Counted from the stretch's first letter, positions 46,324 to 54,704 are shown. The stretch is 64,000 nt of DNA from Bryobacterales bacterium (GCA_020851555.1 JADZCM010000012.1:50120-114119), one strand, 5' to 3'. The notes: generated by a model not told the origin, from the letters alone. Numbers and translations are program-made.

Positions 46324-46698
46324 TCAGAGCGTCTGGGTGGCGCTTGCGACGGTGACCTTGAGCACGGCTCGCGCCCAACCGTATTCCGCCTTTACCCGGT
46401 CGAAATCTTCGCCCTCCGACAGGAATTCGGCGGTTCCCGCGACGAGGAAACCAGTGCCCGGCAGACCCCGTTTCCCCGTCACCTCCCGGGCGCCCACTGT
46501 AAGCAGCACCTTGGGGGTCACCGCGACGTTCTTCTCGGTTTGGTGCATCCCCCCGACGGGTATCAGCAGGCAGCGGCCGTCTTCGGTCATCCGGATATAG
46601 CTGTTCCACGTGTTGACCATGTGAGGCTGGGACCCCAGCGTCGCAATGGCAGCCACCCCTTCGTGGCGCAGGACTTCGAAAAACGTATCGGTGAGCAT
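46324..46698 (-). CDS. FMN-binding protein, pyridoxamine phosphate oxidase-like fold
   Basis: A 124-residue protein closely resembling the small FMN-binding protein of Desulfovibrio: MLTDTFFEVLRHEGVAAIATL, PHMVNTWNSYIRMTEDGRCLLIPVGGMHQTEKNV-type sequence, GTGFLVAGTAEFL and the C-terminal WARAVLKVTVASATQTL. It binds FMN in a split-barrel dimer and probably serves in electron transfer. The ATG at 46698 matches the family start; a TAAAAT box lies 14 nt upstream. Confidence 0.85.
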   Translation of the reverse strand: MLTDTFFEVLRHEGVAAIATLGSQPHMVNTWNSYIRMTEDGRCLLIPVGGMHQTEKNVAVTPKVLLTVGAREVTGKRGLPGTGFLVAGTAEFLSEGEDFDRVKAEYGWARAVLKVTVASATQTL

Positions 46699-46712
46699 TG
46701 GCGAAAATCGCA

Positions 46713-46718
46713 ATTTTA
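46713..46718 (-). promoter_or_regulatory. -10 box of the FMN-binding protein gene
   Basis: TAAAAT on the reverse strand lies 14 nt before the ATG at 46698. Between them is a small inverted repeat (GCGA-TTT-TCGC). Leader predicted at about 7 nt. Confidence 0.35.
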
Positions 46719-46845
46719 ACACAGCGCCGTCCCAGCCCAAATCCTTGAGCCGAGGGCTGCGGCGTCACCGAGAGCCTCCCCAGCTTGTTCTCCCTCGTCA
46801 CTGCATCCCCATGGCCCACCTGCCCTGCCTCCCGACGGTGGAAGC

Positions 46846-47571
46846 CTACAGGAATTCAAGCACGGCGAAAACGGGACGGTGATCGGAGGCGACAGGCTCG
46901 TCCAGCACGCGTATCTGAATCACTCTAAAAGCGTTTGCGGGCCGGAACAGGATGAAATCGAGCTGGCGCGCGGGCGCCCGCGAAGGAATGGTCAGCAGGT
47001 TCCTGTCTTCGCCTGCAATGCTCCATCCGGCGGCTGACAAGGCTCTGATCGGATCGCTGCCCGGCACGGAGTTGAGGTCGCCTGCCATTAGGGCCGGTCC
47101 TTTGACCGGCCGCTCGATTGCGGCGACGCTCTCGACGCGCGGGCGCTCGTCGCGGCCGGCGTCCAGATGCGTGGCAAAGAACTGGAACTGCTCGAATTGC
47201 ACCTCGATCACGCCGCGCGGCTCAGAGCCCGGCAGCGGATGGTTCGTCCACCGGACAACAGGGAGAGCCGTCAGGACGGCGTTCCCGTATTGGCCTCCAT
47301 CCAGATCGATGGTGCGCCCGAAAATGGCCTTCAGGCCGGTCAGACGTCCCAGCTCCTCGGCCTGAGGAACGCCGCCGGAGCGCGGCACTATCTGGTCAAC
47401 TTCCTGAAGAGCCACGATGTCCGGCTCTACCGAGCGGATCACCGCCGCGATGCGCGCCACGTCCACCTTGCCGTCCATGCCCTGGCAGTGCTTGATGTTG
47501 TAGCTCAGGATGCGCACCTGCGCAGCATAGGCGGCGCAGGTCAACAGAAATATCGAGAGGAATCTTGCCAT
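46846..47571 (-). CDS. secreted endonuclease/exonuclease/phosphatase family protein
   Basis: A 241-residue protein from the ATG at 47571. A signal peptide (RFLSIFLLTCAAYAA) precedes the EEP fold: VRILSYNIKHCQGMDGKVD, PDIVALQEVDQ (metal-binding Glu), FFATHLDAG, GPALMAGDLNSVPGSDP and the final VASDHRPVFAVLE with the catalytic His. It should be a metal-dependent phosphodiesterase outside the cytoplasm, acting on DNA, sugar phosphates or phospholipid head groups. A longer start at 47634 would bury the signal peptide. Confidence 0.82.
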   Translation of the reverse strand: MARFLSIFLLTCAAYAAQVRILSYNIKHCQGMDGKVDVARIAAVIRSVEPDIVALQEVDQIVPRSGGVPQAEELGRLTGLKAIFGRTIDLDGGQYGNAVLTALPVVRWTNHPLPGSEPRGVIEVQFEQFQFFATHLDAGRDERPRVESVAAIERPVKGPALMAGDLNSVPGSDPIRALSAAGWSIAGEDRNLLTIPSRAPARQLDFILFRPANAFRVIQIRVLDEPVASDHRPVFAVLEFL

Positions 47572-47847
47572 AGCAGCCACACTCCGAACTGGATTCGCCA
47601 CGGAGCCCGCTTCCATTTCACCTGGAACAGCCATTGTAGCAGGTCATTCGCAGGGCGGGCGGCCCCCAGCCTCTGAGCTGCCGGACAGTGCTCGAAAACT
47701 CTCCTGTCCCAATATTTTATTGAAACATAAGCACATATCTCCTAAAGCTGCTGACCAGGGAGGACCTCCTGTCTTCTTTACGGCAAAGCCAATCTGCATC
47801 AAGTAGATTCTGATTAATTTTCAATTGTAAGATATTTAGCACAAAAC
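47572..47847. other. AT-rich intergenic region before hsp20
   Basis: No gene. From about 47700 the base composition turns markedly AT-rich against the GC-rich surroundings, ending in the hsp20 promoter. This could be an UP-like region. A half-match to CIRCE (TTAGCAC) is present without its partner half. Confidence 0.4.
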
Positions 47848-47877
47848 TTGACAATAGTATACGAAGAAATATATTAT
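47848..47877 (+). promoter_or_regulatory. hsp20 promoter
   Basis: A perfect TTGACA (47848-47853) and TATTAT (47872-47877) are separated by 18 nt; TATATT at 47870 gives the alternative 16-nt spacing. Transcription should start near 47883, leaving about 95 nt of leader before the ATG at 47978. This is a housekeeping-type promoter, so heat control may lie in the leader. Confidence 0.65.
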
Positions 47878-47950
47878 GGAAGTGGACGCTATACCAGAGG
47901 GAGATGCCCTCCGGGAACGATCCGGGGTGAACGATGAGAATCCACCCGAA

Positions 47951-47980
47951 GATTTGAGTTTTGAACAGGAGGTAGATATG
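47951..47980 (+). promoter_or_regulatory. candidate fourU-type RNA thermometer over the hsp20 ribosome binding site
   Basis: The Shine-Dalgarno AGGAGGT (47967-47973) is folded into a local hairpin. TTTT (47959-47962) pairs with AGGA (47967-47970) across a GAAC loop. After a 2x2 internal loop, ATTTG (47952-47956) pairs with TAGAT (47973-47977) with two G-U pairs. The helix ends one base before the ATG. All pairs are A-U or G-U, so it should open on mild heating. A rival pairing of CCTCC (47908-47912) with the GGAGG of the site also exists. Confidence 0.5.
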
Positions 47981-48433
47981 TTCATTCGCAGAGTCTGGCC
48001 CGCCCGTTCTTTCTCACGGGCTGGCTGGCTGGACCCATTGCAGCTTCGCCGGGATATGGACCGGCTCTTTGACGTACTCTGGCCCGGGGAGACCGGCGCA
48101 CCCGGCGTTTTCCCGGCGATGAACGTGACACGGGACGGCGATCGTTACTACGTCCGCGCCGAGCTCCCGGGCGTTCAGACCGCTGACATACAGATCGCCG
48201 TCGAGCGCAACAAGCTCACTGTCACCGGCAAGCGCGAAATCCACGAGGAAGGCAACGGCGTGAGCTATCACCGCCGTGAGCGATCGGGAGGCACGTTCAG
48301 CCGCAGCCTCACGCTGCCGGACGAACTGAATGCCGCCGCCGTTGAGGCCAGCTACAAGGACGGCGTTCTGACCATTGTTCTGCCGAAGGCCGAAGCGGCC
48401 AAGGCGCGCGAGATCAAGGTCAAGGCCGGCTGA
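47978..48433 (+). CDS. Hsp20/alpha-crystallin family chaperone 1
   Basis: A 151-residue small heat shock protein. I choose the ATG at 47978 because AGGAGGT precedes it by 4 nt and the predicted mRNA starts after the alternative ATG at 47876. The alpha-crystallin domain runs from FPAMNVTRDGDRYYVRAELPGVQTADIQIAVERNKLTV-type sequence to GTFSRSLTLPDELNAAAVEASYKDGVLTIVLPKAE. Such proteins hold unfolded clients as oligomers without ATP. A second family member follows 35 nt downstream. Confidence 0.92.
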   Translation: MFIRRVWPARSFSRAGWLDPLQLRRDMDRLFDVLWPGETGAPGVFPAMNVTRDGDRYYVRAELPGVQTADIQIAVERNKLTVTGKREIHEEGNGVSYHRRERSGGTFSRSLTLPDELNAAAVEASYKDGVLTIVLPKAEAAKAREIKVKAG

Positions 48434-48468
48434 GGCAGGCCGGGGGAACGTCGAAAGGAGAGAGTTAC

Positions 48469-48876
48469 ATGGCGACCAGAGAACAAGAAATCCAGATCGC
48501 GGAGAAGCGCGAACTCACGACGGGAACCGAGCAACTGCACGAGGGACCCGTTTTTCAGCCGGCGGTCGATATCTTCGAGAAGCCGGACAGTATTACGATC
48601 GTGGCCGACATGCCCGGCGTCAAGCCGGACGAGCTGACCATCGACTTGCGGAATGACGTGCTGACGATCCGCGGGCCGGTTCAATCTCCGGAAGGCGAAC
48701 CAGAGACCGCCGTGTTGCGCGAGTTCTCCTGGGGCAACTTCTTCCGCCAGTTCACGTTGGCGGAGACGATCGACCAGGCCAAAATCGAGGCGCGGCTCAG
48801 CGACGGAGTGCTCCGCTTAGAACTACCGAAGGTGGAGAAGGCCAAGCCGCGTCAGATCGTCGTCAAAACGGCGTGA
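48469..48876 (+). CDS. Hsp20/alpha-crystallin family chaperone 2
   Basis: A 135-residue small heat shock protein with FQPAVDIFEKPDSITIVADMPGVKPDELTIDLRNDVLTI and FFRQFTLAETIDQAKIEARLSDGVLRLELPKVEKAKPRQI, the complete alpha-crystallin core. It shares the arrangement but not the sequence of the preceding gene (the cores differ at many positions), so the pair is an old duplication and may form mixed oligomers. AAAGGAGAG lies 8 nt before its ATG. The two genes probably share the thermometer-controlled mRNA, but this one has its own open ribosome binding site. Confidence 0.9.
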   Translation: MATREQEIQIAEKRELTTGTEQLHEGPVFQPAVDIFEKPDSITIVADMPGVKPDELTIDLRNDVLTIRGPVQSPEGEPETAVLREFSWGNFFRQFTLAETIDQAKIEARLSDGVLRLELPKVEKAKPRQIVVKTA

Positions 48877-49098
48877 TCAGGGTGGCGTACAGAGGGGTAT
48901 CGCCCGGATGTGGCGGCCCCTCTGGCAGCCGGGCGGCTTCCCGCCAGTGAGGCAATGTACGAGGTCCTCTCCGGCCCTCCAGGCGTCCTGAATATAGCGG
49001 CGCGCTGGCGGCGCCGGAGAGCCTCGTACGAGACCATCACGCCATCCGCTGAGCGGAACGGCCGCAGGGGCCGTCTTGGCGTTCCCGATGCCGGCTCT
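48877..49098. other. intergenic region between convergent genes
   Basis: About 220 nt between hsp20-2 and the convergent radical SAM gene. I see no open frame with coding character and no strong terminator hairpin with a T-run. Confidence 0.3.
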
Positions 49099-50727
49099 TC
49101 AGGCGATGTTGACCAACTGGAGCAACTCAGGCTGCCGGTCCAGCGGCACTGAGTACTGCCGCTCGATCTTCTCGCGGAAGGTCGGGCCGGCGTTATAGGC
49201 GCAGAAGGGATACAGCCGGCCGTTGGGAGCCGAGTAGTGGATGACGCAGCGCTTCACCCGCTCGACGTCGTAGTTGTACGAGTCCATGAAGTGCATGCTC
49301 GCAACCATGAGCGTCTTGTAGGAGAACTCCTGCTTCTCCATGTCGCCCCGGCCGTACTTGTGATCCACCAGCCCTTGCAGCGTTTGCAGGAACCTGTCGA
49401 AGGTGAGCCCGGCGGGGGCGCGATCCTCGTGGTAGTGTTTGCGCAGCGAATTCCACGCTGAAATCTTCGACCACAGCTTCACGCGCTGCTTGGCAGTCTT
49501 GCGGGCCAGCAGGTCGATCGCCTGCACCATCGCGCCCACATCCACAAACCGTGTGATGGGCGTGGCGCGCTTCTGCTTGTCGACGAACAGGTACGTCCCC
49601 ATCGAGCAGTGCGGGTGGGGCGTCAGCGTGGGGGTCTCTTCGCCGCGCAGCGCGCTGATCAGCCTGGAGAAGGGCGCGATGAAGGACAGCGGGAACCAGT
49701 CTTCGTAAGGGTTGCAGATGCCGGTTTGCTCGATCACGCAGTGCGCGAAGTCCGCTTGCGTAAACCGCTTCTGTTCCAGTTCACGGCGCGAGATGCGCCC
49801 GCAGAAGGCGACCGGCTGAAAACTGATGGCGCTGACCACGTCGATGTTCTCGATGGCCAGCCGGATGATGTCCCCGATCTCGTGGTCGTTGATGCCCTTG
49901 ACGATGGTCGGCACGAAGCAGATCTTCATGCCCGCCTTGCGCACGTTGTCGATGGCCCTCATCTTCCTCTCGATGAGCGCCTCTCCCCGGGTCCGGCGGT
50001 AGACGTCATCCGAGACGCCGTCAAATTGAAGATACAACGTGTGCAGGCCGGCTTCCTTGGCCCGTTGGGCGAATTCCAGGTTGGTGAACATCAGCCCGTT
50101 CGTGGCGGCCTGTATGTGGCTGAAGCCCATGTCCCGCGCCATGCTCAACGCTTCCATGAACTGGGGGTGAACGGAAGGCTCTCCGCCCGAGAATTGCACC
50201 ACCCTGCCCGCCACGGGACGCTCGTCGCGCAGCGTCTGCAACATCCGGCGGATGCCCTCCAGGTCCGGCTCGTACAGGTAGCCCGCCGCGTTGGCGTTGG
50301 CGAAGCACACCGGGCAGGTCAGGTTGCAGCGGTTGGTCAGGTCGACGTTGGCAAGCACCGTGTGGCTGGTGTGCATGGAGCACATGCCGCACTGGTCCGG
50401 GCAACTGGTGGCCTCCGGGATGGCCGGGTTGGAAACGCCCCGGCCGTCCCCGAAGGTCCATTCCTCCATCTTCAGGTAAAGCTTGACGTCGCTGTAGACC
50501 ACATCGCGGAACTCGCCGTGTTCCGGGCAGGTCTTTTCCATGTAGACCTTGCCGTTCTCCTCGAAAAGGACGGCTTCGATTTTCCTGTTACACTCAGGGC
50601 ACAGGGAAGTGGTGATCTTGGGCAGCCCGTGACGCAGCCGCCGTATGGGGGATCCGCTGTGGGTCGTCTGCGGCTGAAGGACTTCGAATTCTTTACGCTT
50701 CGCCGGGGCGAATGTGACGGTGCTCAC
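49099..50727 (-). CDS. radical SAM protein, tetraether lipid synthase (Tes)-like
   Basis: A 542-residue protein from a GTG at 50727 behind GAGGAGGT. It has three cysteine-rich parts: SLCPECNRK and KTCPEHGEF (Cys43, 46, 67), SCPDQCGMCSMH (109, 113, 116), then the radical SAM triad DLTNRCNLTCPVCFANANAAGY (134, 138, 141; CX3CX2C) with FSGGEPSVHP. Later PHCSMGTY and VIHYSAPNGRLYPFCAYN supply further Cys. This matches the archaeal Tes family (MJ0619-type), which joins lipid tails end-to-end by C-C bonds; bacterial relatives are linked to membrane-spanning ether lipids. Its product is inferred. It stands alone between convergent hsp20 and divergent queG. Confidence 0.78.
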   Translation of the reverse strand: MSTVTFAPAKRKEFEVLQPQTTHSGSPIRRLRHGLPKITTSLCPECNRKIEAVLFEENGKVYMEKTCPEHGEFRDVVYSDVKLYLKMEEWTFGDGRGVSNPAIPEATSCPDQCGMCSMHTSHTVLANVDLTNRCNLTCPVCFANANAAGYLYEPDLEGIRRMLQTLRDERPVAGRVVQFSGGEPSVHPQFMEALSMARDMGFSHIQAATNGLMFTNLEFAQRAKEAGLHTLYLQFDGVSDDVYRRTRGEALIERKMRAIDNVRKAGMKICFVPTIVKGINDHEIGDIIRLAIENIDVVSAISFQPVAFCGRISRRELEQKRFTQADFAHCVIEQTGICNPYEDWFPLSFIAPFSRLISALRGEETPTLTPHPHCSMGTYLFVDKQKRATPITRFVDVGAMVQAIDLLARKTAKQRVKLWSKISAWNSLRKHYHEDRAPAGLTFDRFLQTLQGLVDHKYGRGDMEKQEFSYKTLMVASMHFMDSYNYDVERVKRCVIHYSAPNGRLYPFCAYNAGPTFREKIERQYSVPLDRQPELLQLVNIA

Positions 50728-51034
50728 TTCTGGGACCTCCTCATCCCTTCCGGGCCGAATCTTCTGCCTGATTGAGTATAGCCAGCCCGTTAGAAACAAA
50801 CCACTTAATTGGGTTGAATGGCCTGCGGATGGAGTTGTACGGTGATTATCCGAGGTTAAATGGGGGAGGCTGCCGGCTGGCTTGACCCCACCTCCGTTCT
50901 GAAGTAGATTGCTCGCATGAGGCGAATCGGCCCTCAGCAGTACACCGGAGCGTCCCCTGGCCTGACCCGGCGGGAACGGATCGGCGGATGTCTGGACCCC
51001 GGCTGGTTTTTTGCCGGCCCCTCCGGGAGATAGA
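50728..51034. other. divergent intergenic region between the Tes-like gene and queG
   Basis: About 300 nt. It contains the reverse-strand ribosome binding site GAGGAGGT just after the Tes-like start and AT-rich patches near 50775-50800 that may hold the promoter of that gene. I cannot pick a convincing promoter pair. No gene is supported. Confidence 0.35.
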
Positions 51035-52009
51035 GTGGCGTCGCTCGCTCCGGAGGTCGTGAAGCGGCTCGCCCGGGACTGCGGCTTCGAACTGGCCGGC
51101 ATCGCGCGGGCTGAGCCGCTCCCCGAGGCCGCCTGGTACGCAGAGTGGCTCAGGCGGGGCTACGCGGGGGATATGCGCTACCTCGGCGGAGACCGGGCCG
51201 CGGCGCGCACGGACGCGCGCCGCCTGCTCCCCTCGGCTCGTTCCGTTATCTGCCTGGGGAAGCTCTACAACACGCCGGAGCCCCACTCGAACCGGTTTTC
51301 CGCGCCCGGCCGGGGATGGATCTCACGCTATGCCTGGGGGGCCGGGGATTACCACCACACGATCCGAAAGTCCCTCAAGGCGCTCGTGGCGATGCTGCGC
51401 GCCACCGTCGGCGGGCCCTTCGACTGGAAAGGCTGCGTGGATACCGCTCCTCTGCTGGAGCGCGCCTACGCCAGGCGTGCCGGCTTGGGCTGGATTGGGA
51501 AGAACTCCTGCCTGATCCACCAAGGCCTGGGTTCGTGGTTCTTCCTGGCTGCCCTGCTGGTAAGCCTGGAGATCGAGGCGGACCAGCCGCCTCCCGGCCG
51601 TTGCGGCTCGTGTACCCGGTGCATTGATGCTTGTCCGACGCAGGCCATCATCCCGGCGGGGCGCACGGACGGACCCAGCCATACGGTGGACTCCCGGAGG
51701 TGTATCTCCTACCTCACCATAGAGTTACAGGGAGAGATGCCGGACGGATTGAGAGCCGGCGTGGGGCGGCACGTCTTCGGCTGCGACATCTGCCAGGAGG
51801 TCTGCCCGTGGAACCGGAAATCCCCCGTGACGGAAGACCCGGCTTTCCGCGCTGCGAATTTCGCCCCGCCTCTTGAAGAACTCGCCCGCCTGGACGCGGA
51901 GGGGTTCCGGCGGAGGTTCGGAGGGACGGCGGTCGCCCGTGCGGGCACGGACGGCTTCCGGCGCAATGTCTCCGTTGCGCTCGCCAATGAGGGTCGAAAG
52001 TTAGAATAG
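51035..52009 (+). CDS. queG: epoxyqueuosine reductase
   Basis: A 324-residue enzyme from a GTG at 51035 (GGGAG upstream). It has the QueG flavin/cobalamin half (MRYLGGDRAAARTDARRLLPSARSVICLG, ISRYAWGAGDYH, DTAPLLERAYARRAGLGWIGKNS) and two [4Fe-4S] motifs, CGSCTRCIDACPTQAI and FGCDICQEVCPWN. It reduces epoxyqueuosine in tRNA to queuosine with cobalamin. The C-terminal HEAT-like extension of some QueG proteins is absent. The TPR gene begins 6 nt after it. Confidence 0.92.
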   Translation: MASLAPEVVKRLARDCGFELAGIARAEPLPEAAWYAEWLRRGYAGDMRYLGGDRAAARTDARRLLPSARSVICLGKLYNTPEPHSNRFSAPGRGWISRYAWGAGDYHHTIRKSLKALVAMLRATVGGPFDWKGCVDTAPLLERAYARRAGLGWIGKNSCLIHQGLGSWFFLAALLVSLEIEADQPPPGRCGSCTRCIDACPTQAIIPAGRTDGPSHTVDSRRCISYLTIELQGEMPDGLRAGVGRHVFGCDICQEVCPWNRKSPVTEDPAFRAANFAPPLEELARLDAEGFRRRFGGTAVARAGTDGFRRNVSVALANEGRKLE

Positions 52010-52015
52010 TTGCAG

Positions 52016-53197
52016 ATGGGACTCCGCTTCGCGTTGGCGTTCGGCTTGCTGCTGCCGCTGTGCGCGCAGGAGGCCCGCTTTTCCAGCGGACTGGAGCACT
52101 TCTACAACCTGGAGTACGACGCCGCCATCGCGGATTTCAGGAGAGAGATCCAGAGAGACCCCGGTTCGGCGGCCAGTTTCAACCACCTGGCGATGGCGAT
52201 TCTGTACCGGGAGATGTTGCGCAGCGGGGCGCTGGAGAGCGAACTCGTCAGCGGGACCAACCCGTTCCTGCGCCGGGCGAAGATGAATCCTTCCCCGGAG
52301 GATCAGCGCGAATTCGATGAGGCCATCGGGCGTTCGATGGCACTGTCGAAGGCGCGGCTGAGCCAGGACCCCAAGGACACGAAGGCGCTGTACACCCTGG
52401 GTGTGGCGTACGGACTCCGGGCCAACTACAACTTCCTGGTCCGAAAGGCGTGGATGGATTCGCTGCGCGATGCGACGGCGGCCCGGAAACTCCACAATCA
52501 GGTGACGGACCTGGATCCCTCCATGGTGGACGCCCGGCTCGTTCAGGGGGTCCACGACTACGTGGTGGGGAGCCTTCCCTGGCACATCCGGCTGGTCGGA
52601 TTTCTGGCGGGCTTTCGGGGCGACAAGCAACGGGGGATCGAAACGCTGGAGCAGGTTGCGGCCACTGGCGACCAGAACCGCGTCGACGCCGAGGTGCTTC
52701 TGTGCGCCATATACCGGCGCGAGAGACTCCCCCAGAAGGCCGTGCCTCTGCTGGACAGCCTCACCCGGCGCTTCCCGAGGAATTACATCCTCCGGTTCGA
52801 GGCCGCGCAAATGTACTCGGATCTCGGGGATGGGACCCGCGCGCTGGAGGAGGTGCAGAAGATCGAGGACCTGAAGACATCCGGCCAGCCGGGCTATGCC
52901 GCGCTGCCGCCCGAGAAGATCTACTTCGCGCGCGGCACCATCCAGTTCTGGTACCGCGAGTTCGACGATGCGCTCGCCAACCTGTCGCGGGTGGCGTCCG
53001 CCGCGGGACGGTTGGATTTGAATACCGGCACGTACGCGTGGCTGCGGGTGGGACAGATTTACGATCTAAAAGGCCGCAGGCCCGAAGCCGTGGAGGCTTA
53101 CCGCCACACCGTCCGCCTGGCGCCGGAATCGGATGCCGCGAAGTTGGCCCGGCAATACATATCCTCACCCTATCGCAGGGACCGGGCAGGCGGGTGA
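52016..53197 (+). CDS. secreted TPR-repeat protein
   Basis: A 393-residue exported protein. A signal peptide (GLRFALAFGLLLPLCAQ) is followed by tetratricopeptide repeats: EHFYNLEYDAAIADFRREIQRDPGSAASFNHLAMAIL, ALYTLGVAYGLRANYN, AKLARQYISSPY and others, with YDAAIADF and GRRPEAVEAYRHTVRLAP as good single repeats. TPR arrays bind partner proteins. It follows queG by 6 nt and is probably cotranscribed, without an evident functional link. Start at 52016 is chosen over a TTG at 52010. Confidence 0.75.
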   Translation: MGLRFALAFGLLLPLCAQEARFSSGLEHFYNLEYDAAIADFRREIQRDPGSAASFNHLAMAILYREMLRSGALESELVSGTNPFLRRAKMNPSPEDQREFDEAIGRSMALSKARLSQDPKDTKALYTLGVAYGLRANYNFLVRKAWMDSLRDATAARKLHNQVTDLDPSMVDARLVQGVHDYVVGSLPWHIRLVGFLAGFRGDKQRGIETLEQVAATGDQNRVDAEVLLCAIYRRERLPQKAVPLLDSLTRRFPRNYILRFEAAQMYSDLGDGTRALEEVQKIEDLKTSGQPGYAALPPEKIYFARGTIQFWYREFDDALANLSRVASAAGRLDLNTGTYAWLRVGQIYDLKGRRPEAVEAYRHTVRLAPESDAAKLARQYISSPYRRDRAGG

Positions 53198-53228
53198 GGG
53201 AAGGCCCCGCCGGCGCTGTTCCCCACGC

Positions 53229-53585
53229 CTACTCCACCGTTACCTTGACTGGCTGGACGTAGTCCTTCGCCGGGTTGGCGGCGGAGCCGGGCGTCCGGAT
53301 GACGAGTCCGAACCGCCCCGCCTTCACGGACTCCGGGACCCTGAACTTTATGGCAGTGGCTTCTTGCGCGGTGATCTCCACCTTGAAATCGCTCTTGTTG
53401 TCCGTCAGGAACAGTTCCGCGACATTGTCCTTGTCCAGGTGCTCGCCTGACGCGGTGACAACGTCACCCACCTTGACGGTCATTGGATCCACCGAGGTCA
53501 TCCGGGGAAAGTTCGCCTGGGCACCCAGCATCAATGGGAATGAAAGAAAGACGGCCACCGCCACTGCTATTAGAGACAGCTTCAT
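53229..53585 (-). CDS. small secreted IPT/TIG-domain protein
   Basis: A 118-residue protein: signal peptide (LSLIAVAVAVFLSFPLMLGAQA), then RMTSVDPMTVKVGDVVTASGEHLDKDNVAELFLTDNKSDFKVEI... ending VQPVKVTVE. The P-x-x-V-x-x-G-D-x-V-x-x-x-G-x-x-L pattern is that of an IPT/TIG Ig-like module. It contains nothing else, so it is a one-domain periplasmic or surface protein. GGAGG sits before the ATG. Function unknown. Confidence 0.7.
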   Translation of the reverse strand: MKLSLIAVAVAVFLSFPLMLGAQANFPRMTSVDPMTVKVGDVVTASGEHLDKDNVAELFLTDNKSDFKVEITAQEATAIKFRVPESVKAGRFGLVIRTPGSAANPAKDYVQPVKVTVE

Positions 53586-53765
53586 CTGCTATCCTCCACC
53601 AAAATGCTAGTCCCAACAGAGGAGAAATGCAAGGGGTAATCGAAGGATTCACCGCCGGCTCGCCGGGACGCTCCCGGACCGTCCGGCGGGGTGAAAGCGG
53701 TGCGTCGGGTCCGGACGGAAGGGGCCGGCGGGCCGCGGTCCGGATAGCGGCCATCCGGGCGGGGC

Positions 53766-54497
53766 CTACACTCCTTCGTCGGTGTGGAGCCCTTTGTGGA
53801 TGGCGTAGAGGGCCAACTCAAGCCGGTCGGAAACACCCAGCTTGTCGAAGATGTTGTGCAGGTGGTTCTTCACCGTCTGCTCGCTGATGAACATCTTCTC
53901 GGCCATTTCCTTGTTCTTGTACCCTTGCGCCACCAGGCCGACGATCTCGCGTTCCCGCTGGCTGAGAGGCGAGCGGTCTCTGGCTCGCAAGCCGGCCGGA
54001 GTCCCCAGGTCCGAAGGGGCCGCGAACTGGCGCATGACGGCGGCCGTGGTGTGGGAATCCAGCCAGATCTCGCCAGCATGCACTTTCCGGATGCTCTTGA
54101 CAATGAGGTCGGCGGCGGTCTGCTTCAGCACGATGCCCGAGCAACCCAGCTTCATCGCTTGCACGAACTCGTTCTTGTCTTCTGAGGCGGTGAGAACGAT
54201 CACCTTGGTTCTTTTTCCCAGCCTCTGCATCCTCTGGAGCGCCGCGAAACCGTCCATGCCGGGCATGCGGAGGTCGAGCAAGACGACGTCCGGGTCCAGC
54301 TTCTCCACCATCGAGAGAGTGGCTTCGCCGTCGCCCGCTTCACCGACGATCTCGACGTCCTCCTCCAGACTCAGGAGCCTGCGCAGGCCCTCCCGCACAA
54401 TGGGGTGATCGTCCGCGATCAGCACCCTCACGGGCCCGTGAGCCTTGTGCCCGCCAACCTCGTCTTCCGACCTAAGAAGTGCGCCTAAGTCGCTCAT
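53766..54497 (-). CDS. NarL/FixJ-type response regulator
   Basis: A 243-residue regulator from the ATG at 54497, chosen because GAGGTG precedes it and the predicted transcription start lies downstream of the ATG at 54521. The receiver domain has Asp29-Asp30 (RVLIADDHPIVREGL), phosphoacceptor Asp75 (VVLLDLRMPGMDG), Thr103 (VIVLTAS) and the conserved Lys in GIVLKQT. The LuxR-type HTH spans residues about 178-240 (LSQREREIVGLVAQGYKNKEMAEKMFISEQTVKNHLHNIFDKL). No histidine kinase is adjacent, so it is an orphan regulator. Confidence 0.92.
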   Translation of the reverse strand: MSDLGALLRSEDEVGGHKAHGPVRVLIADDHPIVREGLRRLLSLEEDVEIVGEAGDGEATLSMVEKLDPDVVLLDLRMPGMDGFAALQRMQRLGKRTKVIVLTASEDKNEFVQAMKLGCSGIVLKQTAADLIVKSIRKVHAGEIWLDSHTTAAVMRQFAAPSDLGTPAGLRARDRSPLSQREREIVGLVAQGYKNKEMAEKMFISEQTVKNHLHNIFDKLGVSDRLELALYAIHKGLHTDEGV

Positions 54498-54522
54498 CGG
54501 AGCCACCTCACGGCTATTCATC

Positions 54523-54551
54523 ATTCTATAGCCGATATAGTACTCCGTCAA
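54523..54551 (-). promoter_or_regulatory. promoter of the response regulator gene
   Basis: On the reverse strand TTGACG (54546-54551) and TAGAAT (54523-54528) are separated by 17 nt. Transcription should start near 54516, so the start codon is the ATG at 54497 with a leader of about 19 nt. Confidence 0.6.
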
Positions 54552-54704
54552 CACGGGTACCCACTCGAGAGAGACGCCCCGGCAGGAGGCAGAGGCCGCT
54601 GCGGTCTTTGGCTGGTACCACGGACCCGGGTTAAACCGGACGGCCTAGTCCCTCCAGGCCCTTTGGACTGCAAGTTCTCCGTACTGCCGGGATTCGCGGC
54701 GGAT

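Noticed and set aside
47835..47860. CIRCE/HrcA operator before hsp20
   Set aside because: Only a left half-match (TTAGCAC) is present; the GAGTGCTAA half is absent at the right distance.
47876..47977. Upstream ATG at 47876 as start of the first Hsp20
   Set aside because: It overlaps the -10 box, has no ribosome binding site, and a strong AGGAGGT stands before the ATG at 47978.
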